DNA of 12,992 nucleotides. Origin: JAZKFR01 sp040386295. Lineage in GTDB: Bacteria; Pseudomonadota; Gammaproteobacteria; Burkholderiales; Rhodocyclaceae. Of the stretch, positions 1-5,760 are shown piece after piece. Below the pieces are notes generated by a model. The model had not been told where the DNA came from and did no database searches. It worked only from the letters and a program-made list of their open reading frames with translations. The position numbers and the translations under genes are program-made. How positions within the stretch are numbered: position 1 is the stretch's first letter; every line of letters begins with the position of its first letter. The stretch is taken from positions 1-12,992 of the forward strand of contig JAZKFR010000145.1 of the NCBI GenBank assembly GCA_040386295.1. The letters are read 5' to 3'.

Positions 1-5
1 GCATG

Positions 6-112
6 AACTGAACAACAAGCACCCTTAATTTTTTTTGCTGCACGATGGAACTTTTTAGCACGCCCTACCACTAAGTCTATTTAACCTTTAGTGATAGGCA
101 GGGAATAAATTG
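6..112 (+). repeat. Conserved 5' leader module, copy 1
   Basis: This ~107-bp segment recurs at 1676-1781. The two copies differ only in a short patch after the first ACCC (TTAAT versus ACTGA, plus one extra T here) and in one C/T change near 65. Each copy ends at a TTG start codon preceded by GGGA (101-104 here, 5 nt from the TTG). It therefore carries the ribosome-binding site and probably the promoter or a regulatory leader of the F-box-like gene that follows. It also contains an inverted repeat (69-74 with 88-93). The 5' limit is uncertain because the window starts only 5 bases upstream. Confidence 0.85.
69..93 (+). promoter_or_regulatory. Conserved inverted repeat upstream of the start codon
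   Basis: CACTAA (69-74) is the inverse complement of TTAGTG (88-93), with a 13-base AT-rich spacer. It lies just 5' of the GGGA Shine-Dalgarno sequence. The same arrangement is present unchanged in leader copy 2, at about 1738-1762. It could be an operator or a small RNA hairpin that controls access to the SD. The function is inferred only, and no factor can be named. Confidence 0.35.
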
Positions 113-1447
113 GTTCGATCAGCACAACAAAGTTTACACACCCAGGTTTTACCCCCCCCAGGTGAGCGCTATGCCGCGACCTCGCCAGATACGAGCTCAA
201 CAGGTATTGTCTTAGGCGATTCAAATCACGGGCATTCAATGCCCAAAGCTCAGCACAGATATGAACTAAGATCGCACAACAAGAGGCAGCGTGTAAGTAC
301 TGAGCGCTATGCCGCGACCTCGTCAGATACGAGCTCAGCAGATATTGTCTTGGGCAATTCAAATCACGGGCATTCAATGCCCGAAACTCAGCACAGATAC
401 GCACTAAGATCGCACAACAAGAACAAGAGGCAGTGTGTAAGTACTCAACACGCAGCCATGCAGATTGGCGAGCAAACCAGGCCGGGAAAACCATTAGTCG
501 CAATACTTCCCCTAGAAATCTGGCTTCGCATAAGTGAATTTATTCCCACCCGTAGAAGCTGCACCGCTTTCGCCTCAAGCGCCCCAGAACTCAGAAAAGA
601 AGCGAAAAAAAGCGGGTGTATTACATTCAAGAACACCAGGAAAAAAGGCTCGGAAACTGCTGAAATGCCCCGCGCCAAGGATTTAAAACAAATAACTAAT
701 TCACGCCCTAACGTCGATCAAATGGACTTGTCTAAATTTTGCAGTAGCGAGGAGCTAAAAGCGCTGACAGAAAATATTGACGAAAAATTTGCATTTAAAA
801 TCAAAAATTTGCGCACACCATGGTTTAGCGGAAGCCTGGCAAAATTCCAAGGCGTTAATAAGTTAGTTATTTGCGGAAAAATACATGGAAAATACACGCC
901 CGAACACATCCAACATCTAAGCATCAAAGGTGTTCAACCTAAAGAACTTGATTTATCAGAATTATCGCTTGAGCAAAATGTTGAGAGAGGCGTAACAAAA
1001 AAATCATGGCTGGAAAAACTGGTTAAGGCCATGCCCATTGAGCTTAGAGCGTCAGTCGAGACGCTACGTTCTCGATTCTTTGTTTCACCTGAGTACTTCC
1101 CAAATGTAAAGCACGTCCATTTTAGCGTTTTAAGCATTAACGATGCTTTTACGTGCTTTCAAAAACACCCGCAGGTCAATCTTAACGAGAGTGAATTTTG
1201 GTTCTTCGATCGTGAAGATAACGAGCCAGAGAAAAAAACGATAAATCTCGTCAAACCTGATTGCAAAGCGATGCTCATTAAAGATTTTGGTATTTTAAGA
1301 AATATGGAAAAGCAGGAACAGGGAAAATATTTTAGGAACCTCTCCTTCAATTATGGGTTAGCTAGATTGGTCGGTAACTATCTTACGCATAGCGAAGAAT
1401 TTGCTTCGGATACGGAATTAGAGGAAGACCTCACTGCGCACCTGTAA
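110..1447 (+). CDS. F-box-like, leucine-rich repeat-type protein (candidate host-directed effector)
   Basis: A 445-residue protein beginning at TTG 110. The start is supported by GGGA 5 nt upstream and by the identical leader and TTG in the split paralogue. The next in-frame ATG is codon 44. Residues 19-64 and 65-112 are tandem repeats of 46 and 48 residues, each ending in an HRYxLRSHNK basic stretch; the first carries KRQR (58-61), which resembles a monopartite nuclear localisation signal. Residues ~128-170 match the F-box pattern (LPLEIWLRISEFIP, L133 onward). From ~205 on there are LRR-like LDLS strands and a conserved LPxEL-type segment shared with the genes at 3004 and 8285. The C-terminus is acidic. 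There is no signal peptide or membrane segment. F-box domains recruit Skp1/SCF ubiquitin ligase in eukaryotes, so a host-directed role is plausible but inferred. The gene is noticeably more AT-rich than the gsh genes. Confidence 0.75.
   Translation: MVRSAQQSLHTQVLPPPGERYAATSPDTSSTGIVLGDSNHGHSMPKAQHRYELRSHNKRQRVSTERYAATSSDTSSADIVLGNSNHGHSMPETQHRYALRSHNKNKRQCVSTQHAAMQIGEQTRPGKPLVAILPLEIWLRISEFIPTRRSCTAFASSAPELRKEAKKSGCITFKNTRKKGSETAEMPRAKDLKQITNSRPNVDQMDLSKFCSSEELKALTENIDEKFAFKIKNLRTPWFSGSLAKFQGVNKLVICGKIHGKYTPEHIQHLSIKGVQPKELDLSELSLEQNVERGVTKKSWLEKLVKAMPIELRASVETLRSRFFVSPEYFPNVKHVHFSVLSINDAFTCFQKHPQVNLNESEFWFFDREDNEPEKKTINLVKPDCKAMLIKDFGILRNMEKQEQGKYFRNLSFNYGLARLVGNYLTHSEEFASDTELEEDLTAHL
164..301 (+). 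repeat. In-frame tandem repeat unit 1 (138 bp) inside the F-box-like gene
   Basis: 46 codons (residues 19-64), repeated immediately downstream at 302-445. Aligned with unit 2 there are 10 base substitutions, 9 of them transitions, and one 6-bp indel. The unit encodes a polar, probably disordered segment ending in a basic RYELRSHNKRQRV stretch. Confidence 0.95.
302..445 (+). repeat. In-frame tandem repeat unit 2 (144 bp) inside the F-box-like gene
   Basis: 48 codons (residues 65-112), a diverged copy of 164-301. The 6-bp difference is itself a tandem duplication of AACAAG, which adds an Asn-Lys pair. The KRQR of unit 1 has become KRQC here. Confidence 0.95.
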
Positions 1448-1461
1448 GCAGCGCGTTTTTT
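1436..1461 (+). terminator. Weak possible terminator after the first F-box-like gene
   Basis: A short GCGC/GCGC stem (1437-1440 with 1451-1454) spans the TAA stop and is followed by six Ts (1456-1461). The stem is only 4-5 bp, so this is a weak candidate. Confidence 0.25.
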
Positions 1462-1778
1462 GGCCTGCACTCTAGCCTGCACTAGCGTTTGGCTGCCTAT
1501 AGTCAAAGAAACAAGGAGGTCAAGCGTTCAAGCACGGATTCACGCACGAACGCTTGGCACCTTGCGCGCACTACGCTTGCGTTGCCGGCGTTGCCAGCAC
1601 GCATCTGACCAGAGCAGCCTCGATCAATTGATCAAAAAGCAAAGCGCAAGCGCTGACTAAACAAGCTGAACGACCAACTGAACAACAAGCACCCACTGAT
1701 TTTTTGCTGCACGATGGAACTTTTTAGCACGCCTTACCACTAAGTCTATTTAACCTTTAGTGATAGGCAGGGAATAAA
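1448..1778. other. Intergenic region between the two F-box-like paralogues
   Basis: I see no convincing gene here; a 66-codon frame at 1460-1660 lacks a ribosome-binding site and has low-complexity Arg/Cys/Ala composition. The region holds two GCCTGCACT repeats 12 bases apart (1463 and 1475), a perfect 9-bp inverted repeat CAAGCGTTC (1521-1529) / GAACGCTTG (1548-1556) with no T run after it, a 12-bp palindrome GATCAATTGATC (1622-1633), and leader copy 2 at its 3' end. Confidence 0.6.
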
Positions 1779-1781
1779 TTG
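1676..1781 (+). repeat. Conserved 5' leader module, copy 2
   Basis: Near-identical to 6-112, ending at TTG 1779-1781 with GGGA at 1770-1773, 5 nt upstream. It includes the CACTAA/TTAGTG inverted repeat. It precedes the 5' fragment of the second F-box-like gene, which an IS630 element separates from the rest of its coding sequence. Confidence 0.85.
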
Positions 1782-1919
1782 CTTCAGTCAGGACTTCAAT
1801 CATCAGTACAGCACGCGCCTTCAGGCGGAGGTTTTAACGCAGGCTATCTTCCGAAACAAAAGCAGGATTCAGACGGCTCAAGCGGCATCAATCTATTGAT
1901 CCGGCACGATGAAGCTTGA
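1779..1919 (+). pseudogene. 5' fragment of the IS-split F-box-like paralogue
   Basis: Starting at TTG 1779, 39 codons (through CTA 1893-1895) are open in the frame that resumes at GGC 3019, on the far side of the IS630 element. Read into the element, the frame gains seven codons and stops at TGA 1917-1919, so the fragment can make only a 46-residue polar peptide. Its first residues (MLQSGLQSS) weakly resemble the start of the intact paralogue (MVRSAQQSL). Removing the element and one TA gives a continuous 395-codon gene, so I read this as the authentic original 5' end. Confidence 0.75.
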
Positions 1920-3018
1920 ATTTTGCAAGCGCATCCCCAGATAGGTTGCCATGGACAAAGAAGACGCGAGATTTCAAACACTGACGCAACTGCACGAACG
2001 GCGAAAGCAAGTTGTTCGGTTGCATGTAAAGGGGTACGGCGTGATGCAGATTGTCGGGCTGAGCGGCTTGTCGTATCCGGCGGTGCGGGGGACGATTGAT
2101 CGCTATAGAGCGGGGGGGCTATCGGCAATCAAACCGAGCAATCGTGGGAAGCACAAAGGGGATGGCCGGGCGCTGAGCGAGGCACAAGAAGCAGCGATTC
2201 GCCGGATGATCTGCGACAAACGCCCCGAACAACTGAAGATGGACTTTGCGCTCTGGAACCGAGCTGCGGTCATGCAATTGATAGCGCAAGAATACGGAAT
2301 TTGGCTCTCGGTGCGCGGGGTTGGCAACTACCTAGCGCGCTGGGGATTTACCCCGCAGAAACCGATCAAGAAAGCCTACGAGCAACGTCCTGAAGCGGTC
2401 AAAGCTTGGCTGGACAAGGAATATCCCGAGATTGAACAACGCGCCAAAGCGGAAGGTGCTGAGATTCACTGGGGAGATGAAACCGCCCTGGTCAATACCG
2501 ACGTTCGGGGTCGTTGCTATGCCCCGGCGGGCAAAACACCTGTCGCCTACACGGTCGGCGGCACGCGCCAGAAACTATCGATGATCGCCACCGTGACCAA
2601 TCAAGGGAAGACGCGCTGGATGATCATCGATGAGGCATTCAATGCCGACAGGCTGATTGAGTTCCTCGATGCGCTGATCCGTGATGCAGGAAAAAAAGTG
2701 TTCTTAATTCTCGACAATCTGCGCGTGCATCACAGCAAACCAGTCAAGGCGTGGGTCTCTGAACGCAAAGACAAGATCGAATTGCACTACCTACCCAGCT
2801 ACAGCCCAGAACTGAACCCGGAGGAACGACTCAATGCCGATCTCAAACACGCGATGGGGAGCAAAGTGCCGGCACGTACCAAGGCAAAACTCAAAGCGTC
2901 TGCCACAGAGCACATGACCAAGCTCGAACAGTCGCCAGAGCGCGTGCGTAGTTTCTTCCAAGATCAGCGCGTCAAATATGCCGCCTGAAAGTTCAAACTT
3001 CTGATGGCCGGATCAATA
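1894..3018 (+). mobile_element. IS630-family insertion sequence (1896-3016) with TA target duplication
   Basis: The element spans 1896-3016 (1121 bp) and is flanked by TA at 1894-1895 and 3017-3018, the TA duplication characteristic of IS630/Tc1-mariner transposition. The terminal inverted repeats are 1896-1920 and the complement of 2992-3016; 19 of 25 positions match, including an uninterrupted TTGATCCGGC at both tips. The single transposase gene is intact. The element lies in the N-terminal coding region of an F-box-like gene and in the same orientation. The good ends and full-length transposase suggest a fairly recent, possibly still mobile copy. Confidence 0.93.
1951..2988 (+). CDS. IS630-family DDE transposase
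   Basis: A 345-residue transposase that cuts and pastes its element at TA dinucleotides. Residues ~10-60 form a helix-turn-helix DNA-binding region (QVVRLHVKGYGVMQIVGLSG), and residues ~70-150 resemble the second winged-helix segment common in IS630 proteins (NYLARWGFTPQKP). The catalytic triad is visible: D176 in HWGDE, D255 in LILDNLRVHHS, and E292 in YSPELNPEE, the NPIE-type motif. It is one uninterrupted frame, so no programmed frameshift is needed. The ATG at 1951 lies 55 bases inside the left end, with only a weak AGG-type site upstream. The stop is 15 bases before an ATG (3004) that opens the downstream F-box-like fragment. Length is normal for the family. Confidence 0.95.
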   Translation: MDKEDARFQTLTQLHERRKQVVRLHVKGYGVMQIVGLSGLSYPAVRGTIDRYRAGGLSAIKPSNRGKHKGDGRALSEAQEAAIRRMICDKRPEQLKMDFALWNRAAVMQLIAQEYGIWLSVRGVGNYLARWGFTPQKPIKKAYEQRPEAVKAWLDKEYPEIEQRAKAEGAEIHWGDETALVNTDVRGRCYAPAGKTPVAYTVGGTRQKLSMIATVTNQGKTRWMIIDEAFNADRLIEFLDALIRDAGKKVFLILDNLRVHHSKPVKAWVSERKDKIELHYLPSYSPELNPEERLNADLKHAMGSKVPARTKAKLKASATEHMTKLEQSPERVRSFFQDQRVKYAA

Positions 3019-4089
3019 GGCAGCGGAGATCAAAGCGTAATAGCCCCTCAAATATCAAGGGAAGCTGAACCTGAGAGCGCGCAGAAAACCGATGCCGCTC
3101 AAACGATAGAGATTAACGGATCCTGCCAGGTGCCTAGCAATGAGCCAGCAAAAGTTAATCTTTGTATGGACATGCTGATAGAGATCGGCAAGCTCCTACC
3201 CAATGCAGAGGCTCACTCGCTCACAATGGCTAATGCCTTCTTAAACGAAATAGCCAGAAGAAGCCCCGTACTCAAGCTCAAGCAGAAGAAACCAGATGAT
3301 CTCTTTGCGCAGCCTAACGCAGCAGAGCTAAGCATCATCAGCGAGCGACGCCCCAATCTGCATACGCTGGATTTATCCGAGTTTAAGGGGAACAGGAAAG
3401 AAAAATTTCGTACAAGTCAAGAACAAACCGAGGCCTTTCCCGAAATCTTGGCAGAAAGAATCAAGACACTACACGCCCCTTGGTCATCGGGTAACTTAGC
3501 AAAATTCTCGAAACTAGAGACTGTGTATCTGTATGGCACGATTAAGGCAGATCACGATGCGCAGGATATCTCTGCTGTTTGCATCACCGATATCCAAGCA
3601 AAAACGCTCGATTTAACAAAGCTTAGATTGCAACAAAACATCCGTGCTGAGGTCTCAGCACAAGAAAAACTATGTGCGCTGGTCCAGCAACTCCCGGCTG
3701 AACTTAAAACGGGCGTTCATACCCTATGCGCTCGCTTCTTCGTTCCGCTAAACAAATTCACTAGCCTAAAAAAAGTGCACTTCGCTACGCTGACGCTCCG
3801 CGACGCACACTATTGTCTTAAGGCCTATCCCGGAATAGTCGACCTTTCCAACACACAGCTGGTCTTCGACTATCTTGACTACGCTGCTGCGTATGGATCG
3901 CATCATGAAGAAGCGCGAATGGCCGCGCTGTTATCGGGAGAGCGCGAAAAATGCTTGAACTTGATGCGAGCTGAAGATTTCGACACGAGGGCGATGAATA
4001 CTCTCTACATCAGGCTGAGACGGAGATTTAAATTGCTCTTAATGGATGCAAATGCAACAGACCATCGTCCTCACCCACAACGCTGCTAA
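3004..4089 (+). CDS. IS-truncated F-box-like, leucine-rich paralogue (3' part)
   Basis: A 361-residue frame starting at an ATG that lies inside the right inverted repeat of the IS630 element. Only residues 6-361 belong to the original gene, whose first 39 codons remain upstream of the element. A weak GAAAG (2987-2991) 12 nt before the ATG makes efficient translation uncertain. The protein parallels the intact copy at 110-1447: a degenerate F-box (CMDMLIEIGKLLP, ~residues 57-95), then RRPNLHTLDLSEF, a segment ending in W-S-G-N-LAKF, LDLTKLRLQQN, LPAELK, and CARFF followed by FTSLKKVHF, each with a counterpart in the first gene. I count it as a paralogue of probably compromised function. The F-box and leucine-rich domains survive, so a shortened product remains possible if transcription comes from the IS. 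No membrane segments are visible. Confidence 0.7.
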   Translation: MAGSIGSGDQSVIAPQISREAEPESAQKTDAAQTIEINGSCQVPSNEPAKVNLCMDMLIEIGKLLPNAEAHSLTMANAFLNEIARRSPVLKLKQKKPDDLFAQPNAAELSIISERRPNLHTLDLSEFKGNRKEKFRTSQEQTEAFPEILAERIKTLHAPWSSGNLAKFSKLETVYLYGTIKADHDAQDISAVCITDIQAKTLDLTKLRLQQNIRAEVSAQEKLCALVQQLPAELKTGVHTLCARFFVPLNKFTSLKKVHFATLTLRDAHYCLKAYPGIVDLSNTQLVFDYLDYAAAYGSHHEEARMAALLSGEREKCLNLMRAEDFDTRAMNTLYIRLRRRFKLLLMDANATDHRPHPQRC

Positions 4090-4122
4090 TCCCGCGCCTT
4101 ACGACAGAGAAAAAAATCCTAA

Positions 4123-4141
4123 AAACAGCACAAAGCTGTTT
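4123..4141 (+). terminator. Possible weak terminator after the second F-box-like gene
   Basis: A perfect 7-bp stem AAACAGC (4123-4129) / GCTGTTT (4135-4141) with a 5-base loop sits 33 bases after the stop. The Ts lie within the stem and no T tract follows, so termination would be inefficient. Confidence 0.3.
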
Positions 4142-4190
4142 ATGCTGCGCGGCCTTTGATGATTTCCTTTGATTTTTTTCTGCCGCCGCC

Positions 4191-5573
4191 ATGAAGCACA
4201 CACGCCAGCCAAACCACCAGATCGCCCAGCTCGGCCAGGTGTTTACCCCACCCCCTGTGGTACGCACCATGCTGGCATTGTTACGTCACCGTGCGCGGGC
4301 TTCGATTTTGGAGCCTTCTTGCGGTGACGGGGCGTTCTTCCGCCATCTGCCCGAAGCCTGTGCGCTTGAATTAGACGCACGCCACGCACCGCCGGGGGCA
4401 CACGTGATGGATTTTTTTGCTTTAGCTGAACAGCCTAGCCAAGCCGAAGAAAATGCCGCCCTGCCCTGCCGCTTTGCCAGCATCATCGGCAATCCACCCT
4501 ATGTGCGCTACCAGGATATTGCGCCGAGTACACGGCGCTTAATCGGCACGACTCAGCTTGATAGACGGAGCAATCTTTATCTGTTTTTTATCGAAAAATG
4601 CTTGCGCCATTTGGCCACTTGGCGCGTGGGAGAGACGTCGGTGGGCGGCGAGTTGGTGTTCATCACGCCGCGTGATTTTTTGAAAGCCAGTTCGGCAGTG
4701 CCGCTAAATCGAGCGCTGTTTGCACAAGGCACGATCACCGATTTTATCGAGCTGGGTGACGCGCGCCTCTTCGCGGGCGCTAGCCCTAATTGCGCTATTT
4801 GGCGCTTTGAGCTAGGTAATTTTTCGCGCCGGACGCGCTACGCACAGCTTGGCACAGCCGAGGGCATGGTCGGGCTGGAACGCTTAGCTTGGACACAGCG
4901 CCGCTTCATTGAACACGATGGCTGTTTGCAATTTGATCAAAGCAAGGCAGAAGCAGCAGAAGCCCCGCCTTTGCCCTTGGCGCAAATCGCTTTCGTTAAA
5001 GTCGGCGCGGTGTCTGGCGCTGATGATTGCTACCACAGCGAAGAGCACGGCAATCGTGATTTTGTCTGCTCGTCCACCAGCGCAAGCGGGCACACACGGC
5101 GCATGATCTGGCTTGAACGCGACGATCCGCCGCATCCAGCGCTGCTGCCGCACAAAGCACGCCTGTTAGCCCGTAAGGTGCGTCGTTTTAATGAGCACAA
5201 CTGGTGGCATTGGGGACGTAGCGACTACGCGTCGCAGCAAGCTCGCGTGTATGTCAATGGCAAAACACGCCTGGCCGAACCCTTCTTTGTTCACCCTTGC
5301 TGCCATTACGACGGCTCGGTACTGGCCATTTTTCCCCATGATCCACAGCTGAACGTGCACACATTAGCGGCAGCGCTGAATCAGGTTGACTGGGCTGCTT
5401 TAGGCTTTGTCTGCGATGGGCGTTTTTTGTTTAGCCAACGCAGCTTAGAGAAGGTATTACTCCCCGGTTTCGTGCGCGAACTGCTTGCACCCCATGCAGC
5501 CAATGCACTCCTTGCAGCCAAGACCCCGGCATTAGCCGCCGCAGCGTCCAACAATCAAAGCAAGCTCGACTAA
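4191..5573 (+). CDS. TaqI/Eco57I-like gamma-class N6-adenine DNA methyltransferase
   Basis: A 460-residue SAM-dependent DNA methylase that would methylate adenine N6. Motifs run in gamma-class order: motif X LGQVFTPPPVV (~residues 14-24), SAM-binding motif I ILEPSCGDGAFF (~residues 39-50), and catalytic motif IV NPPYVRY (~residues 101-107). The C-terminal ~200 residues (KVGAVSGADDC through FSQRSLEKVLLPG) resemble a TaqI-like target-recognition domain. ATG 4191 is the only possible start, because TGA 4170-4172 lies just upstream in frame; no good SD precedes it. The length suits a methylase alone and is too short for a fused type IIG nuclease. Neither neighbour is an endonuclease, so it may be an orphan methylase used for gene regulation or anti-restriction, or the remnant of a lost restriction-modification system. 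The target sequence cannot be predicted. Confidence 0.9.
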   Translation: MKHTRQPNHQIAQLGQVFTPPPVVRTMLALLRHRARASILEPSCGDGAFFRHLPEACALELDARHAPPGAHVMDFFALAEQPSQAEENAALPCRFASIIGNPPYVRYQDIAPSTRRLIGTTQLDRRSNLYLFFIEKCLRHLATWRVGETSVGGELVFITPRDFLKASSAVPLNRALFAQGTITDFIELGDARLFAGASPNCAIWRFELGNFSRRTRYAQLGTAEGMVGLERLAWTQRRFIEHDGCLQFDQSKAEAAEAPPLPLAQIAFVKVGAVSGADDCYHSEEHGNRDFVCSSTSASGHTRRMIWLERDDPPHPALLPHKARLLARKVRRFNEHNWWHWGRSDYASQQARVYVNGKTRLAEPFFVHPCCHYDGSVLAIFPHDPQLNVHTLAAALNQVDWAALGFVCDGRFLFSQRSLEKVLLPGFVRELLAPHAANALLAAKTPALAAAASNNQSKLD

Positions 5574-5760
5574 GCCTTTGAGCACGCTGGCCAGCGCCTT
5601 CAAACGCGCTGTGCAGACAGCTTATGACGCAATTTTTGCCGGGCAGAATGCGTGGGAAGCACGACAAAAAAGGCCGCTCTCACGACGCACAAAGCGGAAT
5701 CAAAGCCGAATCAAACCCGAGTTCGCGGTGTAACATGGCCGCCTATTTTGGAGGTCGCCT
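5574..5760. promoter_or_regulatory. Upstream region of gshA with strong Shine-Dalgarno
   Basis: 187 bases between the methyltransferase stop and gshA. GGAGG at 5750-5754, 6 nt before ATG 5761, is a near-ideal ribosome-binding site and fixes the gshA start. The promoter of the gshAB operon probably lies here, but I cannot pick out convincing -35/-10 boxes or a terminator for the methyltransferase gene. Confidence 0.5.

Noticed and set aside
164..445. Direct repeats considered as a CRISPR array
   Set aside because: Only two adjacent, in-frame 138/144-bp units with no spacers; they are a coding tandem duplication.
1622..1633. 12-bp palindrome GATCAATTGATC as an operator
   Set aside because: It lies outside the conserved leader and has no counterpart upstream of the other paralogue within the window, so a regulatory claim is not supported.
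1460..1660. 66-codon plus-strand frame between the F-box-like paralogues
   Set aside because: No ribosome-binding site, no recognisable domain, Arg/Ala/Cys-biased composition, and it overlaps inverted repeats; most likely a chance frame.
1844..2128. 94-codon minus-strand frame crossing the left IS630 end
   Set aside because: It spans the boundary between the host gene and the element and overlaps the transposase start, so it is a by-product of the insertion.
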